DNA from: Isosphaeraceae bacterium
GTDB lineage: Bacteria; Planctomycetota; Planctomycetia; Isosphaerales; Isosphaeraceae
DNA: 38,123 nt
Assembly (NCBI GenBank): GCA_021324445.1
Contig: JAJPJC010000211.1
Span: forward strand, 1-38,123
Reading direction: 5' to 3'
Shown: positions 18,580 through 26,814 of the stretch, piece by piece
How the letters are laid out: every line of letters begins with the position of its first letter
Position numbering within the stretch: the stretch's first letter is position 1
Notes under the pieces: generated by a model
Seen by the model: only the letters and a program-made list of their open reading frames with translations
Database searches by the model: none
What the model was told of the DNA's origin: nothing
Position numbers and translations under genes: made by a program

Positions 18580-19971
18580 TCATCTCGGGCCATTCGGAGC
18601 GGGCTCTTGCGGGGCCGAGCCCTTGCCGAAGAAGTCGGCGAAGACGTTGTCGCGCTCCAACGGCAGCTGGAAGCCGTCGGAGACTCGGGTCATGTACAGG
18701 CCGCGGCAGAGCCACCAGAAGGTGGCCATGGCCCGCTCGGGGCCGAGGTCCTGTTCGAGTACCTTGTAATCGGTCCGCGTCAGCGCCCAGGGCGTCTTGG
18801 TCAGCTTGCGGGCGTAGGCGTAGGCGCGCTGTTCGGCCGGCGGGAAGCACGACCAGTCGTCGCTCGCCAGCCGCCGGGTGCGCTCGGCGACCGCGTGGTT
18901 GTCGAGCCCGGCGACTTCCAGCAGCATCTCGCAATGCCCCATGCAGTAGTGGCAGCGGACACTCCGGGTCTGGACCCAGAACAGGCTCTCCTCGAAGACG
19001 CGGTCCGTCTTCGCCTCGGCCCACATCGTGCGCGTCGCGACGCTCCAGGGGATGGCCAGCTCGGGGACATAGCCCGAGCAGACGAGGTTCCAGACGATCC
19101 GCGTCGGGCGGGCGGCGATCGCGGGCGGGAGGTTCTTCTTGACCTCGTCCCAGGTGGGGATCGGCAGGCGCGGCGTTCGTGCCCGTTGCCGTTCCAGCCG
19201 CGACTGGAGCTCGTTGAACGAGAGCTGGGACCACTCGGGATCCCGCTCCACGACCGTCGCGCCCGACGCGAGCAGGCCGGGCCGCTCGGACTGGGGCGGC
19301 AACAGGGGCGTCGCCTGGAACGCGCCCGGCGCGAACTGGACCTCCAGCGGCGGGAGCGGTCCACCGGTCTCGACCGGCAGCCCCAGCCCCAGCACGATGC
19401 GATCCTGGAAGTTGCCGTAGGCGGCCAGGAGCACCATCGCCGCGACCTGCTGGTCGCCGAACCGGGCGCGGAGCCGGGCGAAGAGTTCATCGGGGACGGC
19501 CGGCGCCGCGATGGTCAAGAGCAGGGCGAACTTGAGCGGGTCCCGATCGGCCTCGGGCCACCGGGCGGGATCGCCGGTCAGCGACTTGGCCGCGGCGGTG
19601 TCGCCGCCGGCCCGCGCCAGGTCGCCCAGCGCGTAGGACTCGCCATAGGCGCAACGGTTGGCGCGGGCGATCACCCACCTCATCTTGGCCCGCAGCAGCG
19701 GATCCAGGGGACTCTTCGTCCGCTGCGCCAGGTCGAGTTCCAGCATCGCGGCGGCGGTGCGCGGCAAGTGCGTGGCCACCGCCTTCGCCCAGTTCGGTAA
19801 CGGTTGCCCGCCCCCGGACTCCGCCGGCGGCATCCGCCTCCAGCATTCGGCGTCACCCAGGGGCGTGACCGGTCCCTCGCCTCTGACGGGCGCGGCGACT
19901 ACCGCGACGGCCGGCAGGAACACCGCCCCGAGCAAGAGCAAGAGGATCCACACTTCTTGAATCGCCAACAT
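18580..19971 (-). CDS. Two-domain CMD/AhpD-like secreted protein, module B
   Basis: 463 residues. After a signal peptide (about 1-27), D1 (about 35-190) has A-R-A-N-R-C-A-Y-G-E-S-Y, a single Cys. The linker contains G-G-P-L-P-P-L-E-V. D2 (about 230-455) has R-I-V-W-N-L-V-C-S-G-Y and the redox motif C340-H-Y-C343-M-G-H-C-E-M. It ends near L-P-L-E-R-D-N-V-F. It corresponds to D1-D2 of the module D protein and to the TGA-containing module A gene, for which it is the Cys reference. AAGGAG lies 6 nt before the ATG. The reaction is unknown; thiol-dependent peroxide reduction is the family-based guess. Confidence 0.9.
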   Translation of the reverse strand: MLAIQEVWILLLLLGAVFLPAVAVVAAPVRGEGPVTPLGDAECWRRMPPAESGGGQPLPNWAKAVATHLPRTAAAMLELDLAQRTKSPLDPLLRAKMRWVIARANRCAYGESYALGDLARAGGDTAAAKSLTGDPARWPEADRDPLKFALLLTIAAPAVPDELFARLRARFGDQQVAAMVLLAAYGNFQDRIVLGLGLPVETGGPLPPLEVQFAPGAFQATPLLPPQSERPGLLASGATVVERDPEWSQLSFNELQSRLERQRARTPRLPIPTWDEVKKNLPPAIAARPTRIVWNLVCSGYVPELAIPWSVATRTMWAEAKTDRVFEESLFWVQTRSVRCHYCMGHCEMLLEVAGLDNHAVAERTRRLASDDWSCFPPAEQRAYAYARKLTKTPWALTRTDYKVLEQDLGPERAMATFWWLCRGLYMTRVSDGFQLPLERDNVFADFFGKGSAPQEPAPNGPR

Positions 19972-20105
19972 ACGTCGCTCCTTGCAGTTTCTTGTATCGA
20001 CGTTCTTGCCTGAGTTTGAAACGAAAATCGGCGCAGATCGCAGCCCGCGCTGGGCGGGCTCGTCGGTGCCCCCTGGGCTGCCGGGAGGCACCGACTGAAG
20101 CACGA

Positions 20106-20495
20106 TCACATCGGGGAGCGGATCACAGTCCGCGACGGCTGGATACTGACGGTGTACTTGACCTTCTCCTGGACCGCCTTGCCCTTGGGGTCCTGGAGCC
20201 ACAGCTCCACGGGGATCTTCAGGTCGAAGCCCGCCGGCCGGGCCGTCTCGGCAACCTGGTAGCGCGACAGCTTGAATCCGGCCTTCCACGAGGGGTCGGC
20301 CACGATGATGGGCGGGCTGCCGTTGGTCACCTCGTCGATCGTCCGGCCGTCACGCCAGGCGTCCAGCGCCATCGCGAGGGTGGCGCGGGCCTGGTCGGGG
20401 TCGGCCGGTTTCGGACCGCCACAGCCCAGCGGCGGGGCCGCCAGCGACAGGGCCGCGAGCCCGGCCGCGGCCATGGCTCGATACGCTCGTCTCAT
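20106..20495 (-). CDS. Small predicted lipoprotein, module B
   Basis: 129 residues. The helix ends in A-A-P-P-L-G-C-G-G, a clear lipobox-like site. The mature part keeps D-P-D-Q-A-R-A-T-L-A-M-A-L-D-A-W-R-D-G, P-P-I-I-V-A-D, L-S-R-Y-Q-V, V-E-L-W-L-Q-D and a terminal T-V-S-I-Q-P-S-R-T-V-I-R. AGGAGA lies 8 nt before the ATG. It begins 25 nt after the pseudopilin stop. Function unknown. Confidence 0.85.
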   Translation of the reverse strand: MRRAYRAMAAAGLAALSLAAPPLGCGGPKPADPDQARATLAMALDAWRDGRTIDEVTNGSPPIIVADPSWKAGFKLSRYQVAETARPAGFDLKIPVELWLQDPKGKAVQEKVKYTVSIQPSRTVIRSPM

Positions 20496-20520
20496 CGGTT
20501 CATCTCCTCACGAGAATGGA

Positions 20521-21510
20521 TCAATAGGAGTCGGAGCTGAGGACCTCGCCCCCATTGCGCGATCCCAGGGCGCGCCAGGTCGGCAGGCTGACCGAATCCT
20601 TGACGAAACGGACCGAGCCGTCGCACACCGCCAGGTTGACCCCGCCGGGATGGAAGCTGTTGGCCGTGTTCATGATCCGGCCCGGCGGGAAGATGCACGA
20701 GCGTTTGTTGGGGGTGTTGACGTGATTGTACATTGCCGAGGTGCTCCCCTCGATCCAGGGGACGCCGTCGGTCGAGAGGCCCTGGTACGCCAGGTTCGAG
20801 GCCGGGAACGATTGGCACTGGGCGATCGCCTGGTCCGGTGTCGAGGGCCAGGTCTGGGTCCAGAACTGGTCGGTCCTCTCGGTCGCGATCGCGTTGGACA
20901 TGTCGCCCAGACCCATCTCGCCGAACGCCGCCGTATTGCTCGTGCCGTCGGTGATCTCGGCGATCCGCGTGTAGCTGACCGGGTAGAACACGCCGTTGAA
21001 CGGCGGCAGGCTGGTATTGAAGCCCCAGGGGTCGCTGACGCCCCAGACGTAATCGATGGTGTTGCCCGAGTTCGGGTGGTAGTTCTCCCCGGCCTGTCCC
21101 GGCGGCAAGTTGCCCTGCTGGGGGTCGGTTGGGCAGAGGAACGAGTTCACCGCCGTCGCCATCGCCGTGTTGTTGCCCGGGTCGCCCCGGAGGATGCTGT
21201 AGTTGATCGAGTTGAACACCACCGTCTGCTCCAGGTACGGCAGCAGCATGCTGAGGCCCGAATACGACACCGGCTCCGGGTAGCCGAAACCGGGGGCATC
21301 CAGCCCCATGCTCATCGGGAAGCAATTCATCGAGTCATGGTAGTTGTGCATCGCCAGGCCGATCTGCTTAAGGTTGTTGACGCACTGGGCGCGCCGCGCG
21401 GCTTCCCGCGCCGATTGCACTGCCGGCAGCAACAGCGCGATGAGCACAGCGATGATCGCGATCACGACCAACAGCTCGATCAGAGTGAAACCGGATCGTT
21501 GAACTCTCAT
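20521..21510 (-). CDS. DUF1559 pseudopilin-like protein, module B
   Basis: 329 residues. Leader M-R-V-Q-R-S-G, then [16 protein letters not shown]1559 landmarks: [35 protein letters not shown] and the terminal G-G-E-V-L-S-S-D-S-Y. AGGAG lies about 11 nt before the ATG. First gene of module B, followed closely by the lipoprotein. Expected to be processed by prepilin peptidase and handled by a type II-like system encoded elsewhere. Confidence 0.95.
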   Translation of the reverse strand: MRVQRSGFTLIELLVVIAIIAVLIALLLPAVQSAREAARRAQCVNNLKQIGLAMHNYHDSMNCFPMSMGLDAPGFGYPEPVSYSGLSMLLPYLEQTVVFNSINYSILRGDPGNNTAMATAVNSFLCPTDPQQGNLPPGQAGENYHPNSGNTIDYVWGVSDPWGFNTSLPPFNGVFYPVSYTRIAEITDGTSNTAAFGEMGLGDMSNAIATERTDQFWTQTWPSTPDQAIAQCQSFPASNLAYQGLSTDGVPWIEGSTSAMYNHVNTPNKRSCIFPPGRIMNTANSFHPGGVNLAVCDGSVRFVKDSVSLPTWRALGSRNGGEVLSSDSY

Positions 21511-21756
21511 GATGCGAAAACTCCTATGTGGTTCATCGATTCATGCAGGTAATGACGGATCAAAAATGCGATCTTGGCCGTTCGGCGCGGGGTCAAGCGC
21601 CATCCCACCCGATGGGCGGCGGAGCCGGACCACGACCCCGACGCGGATCCGATCGCGCCCCGGCCGCGCGGGCGCGAGATCGGCGCTGAGCCCAGAGCGA
21701 CTTCCGCAGCGGTCCGGATCGGCACCGCAGGCGGCCTCACGGGTATGGACCGTTCT

Positions 21757-22197
21757 TCAAGCCGGCCGGATGAGACGGGGCGGATGGAACACGGCGCTCC
21801 CCCGGTGGAGCGGCCGGAGTGCCGCCGTTCCCGCGAAGAAGAGCGAGAGACGCCCCGAGCTCGAGGTCGAAGTCGCCGTCCACCAGGCCCAGCAATCCGC
21901 CAGCTCGTCGACCATGCCGGCCGGCACCGCCGGCGCGGCCGGCTGACCCGAGCACCACGCGCCCGAGCACGGGCGCGGCGGAGGCGGACCCGGCAGCCCG
22001 GCCGATCTCCTGGTCGGGTCGCCAATGACAGACTCGATCAGCGAAGCCATTCGCACCCCCGGATCGGCCCCGGACCAGACCAGGTGCGAGCAACCGGCCC
22101 GCGCGCCGGCGGGCGCAACCAGAGCCAACGCCAGGAGCCCGACAACGGCTCCTGCCGGAAGTGGGGTCGGGTGCCGGATAGGAAAGGGCCTGGTCAT
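21757..22197 (-). CDS. GCSHLV-family small secreted protein, copy 6
   Basis: 146 residues, last gene of module A. The signal-like segment (about 12-31) ends in A-R-A and is followed by G-C-S-H-L-V-W-S. Then come P-P-P-P-R-P-C-S-G-A-W-C-S-G-Q-P-A-A-P-A-V-P-A-G-M, C-W-A-W-W and F-H-P-P-R. The start follows G-G-A-A-C-C-C-G-G. It has its own promoter at the family's conserved distance. Function unknown. Confidence 0.75.
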   Translation of the reverse strand: MTRPFPIRHPTPLPAGAVVGLLALALVAPAGARAGCSHLVWSGADPGVRMASLIESVIGDPTRRSAGLPGPPPPRPCSGAWCSGQPAAPAVPAGMVDELADCWAWWTATSTSSSGRLSLFFAGTAALRPLHRGSAVFHPPRLIRPA

Positions 22198-22521
22198 TCC
22201 GCCGGGTTCCGGTGTCTAGGGTCTCTCTGTTTGGGGCAACGCGGGCGGCCGATGGGACGACATCGTGCAATATCAAGAATCTTCAACAAGATACACGTAG
22301 CACTATTATTCTGCAAGACCCTGTCATTTCTTGAGCCGTGGCACCCCGCATTCCGGTACCATCCGGTGCCGCTTGATTCGTCAAATAAAAGCTTGTATTT
22401 CTGATATTGTTCGGCTGTTCGGTCGCGCAGCGCCCGGGATGGTTGCTGGGCCTCCTTCCCGCCCTGGCGACCGGGGTTTCGACGCAAAGCTCGGGCAGGT
22501 CGGAGACCACGGCATCGCGGG
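22198..22521. other. Intergenic stretch with GCSHLV copy 6 leader
   Basis: 324 nt between the end of the module A CMD gene and GCSHLV copy 6. It contains the copy 6 promoter and its ~84-nt leader; I see no gene in the remainder. Confidence 0.5.
22288..22316 (-). promoter_or_regulatory. Sigma-70-like promoter of GCSHLV copy 6
   Basis: On the minus strand TTGCAG, 17 nt, TATCTT, with the -10 end exactly 91 nt before the ATG, as for copies 1 and 5. Confidence 0.65.
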
Positions 22522-23961
22522 TCACTTGGGCTTCTCCTTGGGGGTTTGGTTGTCCTCGAAGACATTGTCACGTTCCAGGGGAATCTGGAAGGCGTCGGCG
22601 ACCCGGGTCATGTAATGGCAACGGCAGGCCCACCAGACGATGTCCAGGGTGCGTTCCGTGCCGAAATGATCCACGAGCCGATCCAGGTCCTCGGCCGTGA
22701 TCGACCAGGGCTCCCGGGATTGTTTGCGCGCGAACAGAAACGCGGCGCGATCGCCGGGTGGGAAGGAGGACCAATCGCCACTGGCCAACCGTCGTGTCCG
22801 TTCATCAAGTGCCGACTTGTCGAGGCCCGCGACCGCGAGCAGCATTTCGCAATGCCCCATTCAGTAGAAGCAATGGATCGTGCGTGTCACGATCCAGAAC
22901 AGGCTTTCCTCGAAGACCCGGTCTTGATCCGCCTCCTCGCCGAAGGCGCGCGTGCAGGCGGACCAGGCCCGCGCCAGCTTGGGCTGATAGCCCAGAGTGA
23001 CCAGGCTCCAGCGGATGCGAATCGGCGTCTCGGGCCGGGGCACTTCCGGAGGCAACACCCGGAGCACGTCCTCCCAGGTTGGGACGCGAATCCGGCCCGA
23101 TCGCGATCGCTGGGCGTTGAGCTGGTCTTGCAGGTCGTCGAACTCCATCGACAGCCAGAAGGGATCGTCGATCCGCTCCGGTTCCTTGGGGACGGGTCGT
23201 CCCTTGGGTGGTTGCCGGGGCGGGACCGGCGGCGGGTCCGCCTCGGGATCGAATCGGATCTCCAGCGGAGGCAGCGGGCCGCCGGGCTCGATCGGCACCC
23301 CCAGTGCCAGGAGGAGCCGGTCCTGGAAGTTGGCGTAGGCCAGCAGCAAGACCATCGCCACAACCTGGGATTCCCCGTACCGGGCGATCAGGTTTGCCAC
23401 TTCGGCGTCGGTGACCGCCGCGGCATCCACGGTCATCTGGTGGGCGAAGTCGAGCGCGGCCCGCTCGGCCGCCGGAACCGCGGCAGGGTTTCCCTTCAGC
23501 GAGCGGAACCCCGACTCATCCAGGCCCGCCCGCTTCAGATCGGCCTCGGCATATGCCATGCCGTAGGCGCAGTGGTTGGCCCGGGCGGCGACCCAGCGCA
23601 TCTTGCCGCGCAGCAAGGGTCCGAGCGGACTCTGCGCGCGGTGGATCCGGTCGAGATTGAGCATGGCGGCCGTCGTGCGCGGGAGGCTCCGGGCCAGGGC
23701 CCGCGCCCAGGATGGCAAGGGCTGGCCGGACCCTTGCTCGGCCCTGGGCAGGAATCGCCAGGCTTCCTCGTTGGTCAACAGGGGGACGTAAGCTGTCCCG
23801 GTCGCCGACGTCGATTTGTCGGCACCGGGCTCCCCGGCACGGGCCGCCGCCGGGATCATCGCCACGGTGGCCGCCACCAGCCGGATCAGTCGGGGAACAC
23901 GAAGGACCCGGTCCGGCCCGAGATGGTCCCGGTGCGCGGAAGAATGGGAGACCATGAGCAA
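22522..23961 (-). CDS. Two-domain CMD/AhpD-like protein with in-frame TGA at the redox Cys (candidate selenoprotein)
   Basis: 480 codons in one frame, interrupted only by TGA at 22861-22863. An N-terminal hydrophobic segment looks like a signal peptide. D1 has A-R-A-N-H-C-A-Y-G-M-A-Y; D2 has C364-F-Y-(TGA367)-M-G-H-C-E-M-L-L. The module B and D paralogues have TGC at this place. Homology continues past the TGA to L-P-L-E-R-D-N-V-F, so either TGA encodes selenocysteine (a CxxU redox pair) or a single C-to-A change killed the gene. After the TGA the RNA can form a 6-bp hairpin with loop GGUC starting 26 nt downstream, compatible with a bacterial SECIS. AGGAGG lies 6 nt before the TTG at 23961 and 12 nt before the ATG at 23955, so the start is uncertain. 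Confidence 0.8.
22825..22840 (-). promoter_or_regulatory. Possible bacterial SECIS hairpin
   Basis: On the minus-strand RNA, GCUCGC pairs with GCGGGC (one G-U) around loop GGUC. The loop begins 26 nt after the TGA and has G in its first two positions, as in described bacterial SECIS elements. The Cys paralogue of module B does not form the same hairpin. GC-rich RNA folds easily, so this is weak on its own. Confidence 0.3.
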
Positions 23962-24012
23962 CCAATGCCTCCTCTCGAAGCGGGATCGTTCTGGCCCTTC
24001 GCATGGCCAAGT

Positions 24013-24492
24013 TCATCGTCGGAGCAGGTCCCGGAACACAGTCACCGCCGGACTGGTCCCGACCAGGTACCACACCTTCTTCTCGGTCGTGGTCCCCTTG
24101 CCTCGGCCCCGGCCGCCGTCCAAGGTGAGCTTGACCTGGATGCGGAGGTTGCTGTCGTAGGCCTTGCCGTCGTCCACCAACTGGTAATCGATCAGTTTGG
24201 CTCCAGAAGCCCAATCGAAGTCCTGGATGGTCATCGGCGTCGCGGACGAGGAGAGCGAACTGGGCTCCGCTCCGCGCTTCCACTGCTCCAGGGCGAGCTT
24301 CAGTGCCTCGCGTGCGCGGGACGGATCGACGGCATGGGCCTGGCTCGAGCCCGAACAGCCCATGACGCACATGGCCGCCAGCACGAGCAGGCAGGCGGCG
24401 ACGATTCCCAGCGTGCCGTACCAGCTCAGGTCGTCGCCCTGGTTGGTCCTGGATGGGGAGTATGCGAAGGTGGTCGATTTCGTGGTGAACAT
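24013..24492 (-). CDS. Small predicted lipoprotein, module A
   Basis: 159 residues. A longer N-terminus (about 25 residues) precedes the hydrophobic helix, which ends in M-C-V-M-G-C-S-G, a lipobox-like site. The mature part has D-P-S-R-A-R-E-A-L-K-L-A-L-E-Q-W-K-R-G, M-T-I-Q-D-F-D-W, L-I-D-Y-Q-L-V, V-K-L-T-L-D and V-G-T-S-P-A-V-T-V-F-R. It is the most divergent of the four copies. GGGAGG lies 7 nt before the ATG. It starts 30 nt after the pseudopilin stop and ends about 51 nt before the CMD gene, so the three genes look like one operon. Function unknown. Confidence 0.85.
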   Translation of the reverse strand: MFTTKSTTFAYSPSRTNQGDDLSWYGTLGIVAACLLVLAAMCVMGCSGSSQAHAVDPSRAREALKLALEQWKRGAEPSSLSSSATPMTIQDFDWASGAKLIDYQLVDDGKAYDSNLRIQVKLTLDGGRGRGKGTTTEKKVWYLVGTSPAVTVFRDLLRR

Positions 24493-24522
24493 GGTTCGCC
24501 TCCCGATGGTTCCGTGGATTCC

Positions 24523-25473
24523 TCAGTAGCTGTCCGAGCTCACGATTTCGCCCCCCGCGCGGGTGCCCAGGGCGCGCCACGTGGCAAGGTTGACCGAGTC
24601 CTTGACGAACTTGACCGAGCCGTCACCGAAGAGCACGTTGACCCCGCCGGGGTGGTAGCTGCTGGGTGGCATCACCGCGCGCAGGGCCAGGAAGAAGCCG
24701 CAGGACCGCGTGTTCGGCGGCGTGACGTGCAGGAAGATATGCTGGCCACACAGCCACGGCGCGCCCATGAACAGCGGGAATTGGCTGCTCGGGTCGTAGA
24801 TGTTGACGGCCTGGCACAACTGCAGGGCCTGGTCGGGCGTCGTGGGCGCCGCTGGCGAGAAGAAGACGTCGGCGACCGGGCTGATGATTCCGTTATTCCA
24901 GTCGGCCAGGACCCGCTCGCTGAAGAACGTCGTGTTGGACAGGCCGTCGGTGATCGCAGCGAACGTGGTCGCGCTGTCGTCGTAGAAGACGCCGTTGGGC
25001 TGGGGCATCCCGGCATTGATGCCGACGGCCGCCTGCCAGACGATGCCGCTACCCATGTTCGCCATGTAGTTCGTCTGTGCGCCGAACGATGGGGCCGGGT
25101 CCGGCAGGGCCGAAGGGCAGATGAAGCCGTTGATGATCGTCATCATCGCCGTGTTGTTGGTGGGGTCCATGTAGGAGAAGTCGCAGTTGATCGTGTTGAA
25201 CACGGTCGACTGCTCCAGGTACGGCAGGAGCTGGGAGAGGGCCGACAGCTCCGTGACGTTGTACACCATGTCGGCACCGGGCAGCGCGTTGCGAGACTCG
25301 AAGTAATTGTGCGCGGCCAGGCCGATCTGCTTGAGGTTGTTGACGCATTGAATCCGTCGCCCGGCCTCCCGCGCCGACTGGACGGCGGGGAGCAACAGCG
25401 CGATCAGCACCGCGATGATGGAGATCACCACCAAGAGTTCGATCAGCGTGAATCCGGAACGTCGACGAAGCAT
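24523..25473 (-). CDS. DUF1559 pseudopilin-like protein, module A
   Basis: 316 residues. Leader M-L-R-R-R-S-G, then [16 protein letters not shown]1559 landmarks: [36 protein letters not shown] and the terminal [10 protein letters not shown]. The start was chosen for the prepilin leader and GGGAGGA 7 nt upstream; the frame stays open further upstream but that part has no support. First gene of module A. Confidence 0.95.
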   Translation of the reverse strand: MLRRRSGFTLIELLVVISIIAVLIALLLPAVQSAREAGRRIQCVNNLKQIGLAAHNYFESRNALPGADMVYNVTELSALSQLLPYLEQSTVFNTINCDFSYMDPTNNTAMMTIINGFICPSALPDPAPSFGAQTNYMANMGSGIVWQAAVGINAGMPQPNGVFYDDSATTFAAITDGLSNTTFFSERVLADWNNGIISPVADVFFSPAAPTTPDQALQLCQAVNIYDPSSQFPLFMGAPWLCGQHIFLHVTPPNTRSCGFFLALRAVMPPSSYHPGGVNVLFGDGSVKFVKDSVNLATWRALGTRAGGEIVSSDSY

Positions 25474-25843
25474 GGAATATCCTCCCGTCGTCAAGATGCG
25501 AACGAATGCTGGAAAACCGAATCGAATGAGGAACCGAACCGCACGGACGCGGGTCCGCCTGCACATCGCCCGGTCCAGGCGGTCGGGGAGAGGCCCGACC
25601 GAACGGACAGGAGGCGGCTCAGGCGGTCAGGGCCTCACAGTCCCCGGGAGAGCGCGACCTCACCCCGCGGGAGCCGAAGGCGCCAGCCAGCACGTAGGTC
25701 AGGCTAAAGCCTAAAGCCTGACCTACGACTGGAGCGTCGTTCGTGCCGGGGTAATGGCGCCGGGCCGGTTCGCTCGCTCCGCGGTGCATGCGGATGGATT
25801 GGCTGGATGGGTGCGCGGGCAGGTCGTCCGCGCGGGTGAGCAC
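25474..25843. other. Intergenic stretch with a palindrome
   Basis: 370 nt upstream of the module A operon. No gene supported. It contains the perfect palindrome listed at 25693-25727 and should hold the module A promoter, which I cannot pinpoint. Confidence 0.45.
25693..25727. repeat. Perfect 13-bp-arm palindrome
   Basis: CGTAGGTCAGGCT and its exact reverse complement are separated by a 9-nt spacer that itself carries AAGCCTAA. The compact, symmetric form resembles an intergenic REP-type hairpin. It could also end transcription of the upstream GCSHLV copy 7 gene. Only one copy is in this window. Confidence 0.7.
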
Positions 25844-26299
25844 TCAGGCGCGGGGAGGATGGAAGATCGAGGGCGTTACTCCGCCGGGGCGGCCGGCCGG
25901 TTCGTCACTCGTACGGCAAGGCGGCGATGCCAGAGGAAGGTGCACGACCGCATTGAGGACCACCCAGGGATCGGAGCGGTCGGAGTCGGGGAACGCCGGC
26001 GGCGCGGGCATCGGCACGCGGCTGGAACAGCCCGGCCCCGAGCAGGGCCCCTGGTGTTTCGGTCCAAGCGGGTTCAGGGGGTCTGGAGTCGGATTCCCCG
26101 CGATGGTGGCGGACCCATCGCCATCGCCGGTGATCAGCGCGTCGAACCGGGAGAACTCGGCGGGATGATCCATCTTCGAGGTGACGAGATGGTTGCAGGC
26201 CGCCGAGGCCCAGCGAGTCGTACCGAGGCCATGGACCAGGAGCAGCACCAGCGCCCCGGTCCCGATCCGCCTCAGTCGCTCGCAACCAATGGGCTTCAT
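25844..26299 (-). CDS. GCSHLV-family small secreted protein, copy 7
   Basis: 151 residues. The signal-like segment (about 12-31) ends in A-S-A and is followed by A-C-N-H-L-V-T-S-K. The centre has G-P-C-S-G-P-G-C-S-S with a following P-A-P-P-A stretch, then D-P-W-V-V, and the protein ends I-F-H-P-P-R-A. It lies upstream of module A rather than inside a complete module, so a further module may once have existed here. The TTGCAA/TATCTT promoter and the G-R-A-C-C-Y-G-G block are not found before it. Function unknown. Confidence 0.7.
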   Translation of the reverse strand: MKPIGCERLRRIGTGALVLLLVHGLGTTRWASAACNHLVTSKMDHPAEFSRFDALITGDGDGSATIAGNPTPDPLNPLGPKHQGPCSGPGCSSRVPMPAPPAFPDSDRSDPWVVLNAVVHLPLASPPCRTSDEPAGRPGGVTPSIFHPPRA

Positions 26300-26519
26300 G
26301 ACGATCTCGCCATCGAGCGGGAGAGTTCACGCTCGCGGCAGCCAACCTCATTGCCTGTGGGATGCCGAGTTCGAACATTCACGGATCAATTGCCGGCAAC
26401 GCGAGCAGAACAGACAACTCCGCCGATCGGAGTTTCCAGGGGGCCGGCGAAACCGACGGATCTCCGCTTGACCAAAGCGTCGCGAGCCGAGTGCGGGCCG
26501 TCGACCCGCGGCGTTCCCC

Positions 26520-26705
26520 TCACGCAGGGATCGTTTGGTTCGACCCCTGCCCGAGGTTCTGCTCGGTGCGGTGCGCGGTCACCGGGCGCGTGTCCCGGTC
26601 CGGGCCGGAGGGTGGCGACTCGCTCTTCTCGATCTCCCTGGCCCGGATCCGCGCGGCGATGAAGTCGGCGAAGAACCGCTTCGAAAAATCGGTGCTCTGG
26701 CTCAT
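26520..26705 (-). CDS. Possible small protein of 61 residues
   Basis: The reading M-S-Q-S-T-D-F-S-K-R-F-F-A-D-F-I-A-A-R-I is followed by R-A-R-E-I-E-K-S-E-S and a polar tail. The first half could be an amphipathic helix. AAGGA lies about 10 nt before the ATG. It sits on the same strand between GCSHLV copies 7 and 8. I know no family for it, and it may be a chance frame. Confidence 0.35.
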   Translation of the reverse strand: MSQSTDFSKRFFADFIAARIRAREIEKSESPPSGPDRDTRPVTAHRTEQNLGQGSNQTIPA

Positions 26706-26814
26706 GACAGCCGATCCTTAAAGTTCACTCACGAAGGGTACGAAGCGGTCGGAGACCCCTGGCGCAGGGCTGGGGCCGGCGCGAGGTTGCGCCGACCGAT
26801 CGGATCAGCCCCGA

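Noticed and set aside
22842..22855. GCAUU-GCGA-AAUGC hairpin as the SECIS
   Set aside because: It is a neat hairpin, but its loop starts only about 10 nt after the TGA, too close for known bacterial SECIS geometry. The module B Cys gene also forms a weaker version of it.
22546..25707. 1053-codon plus-strand open frame
   Set aside because: It runs antisense through three well-supported minus-strand genes of module A and has no recognisable domain.
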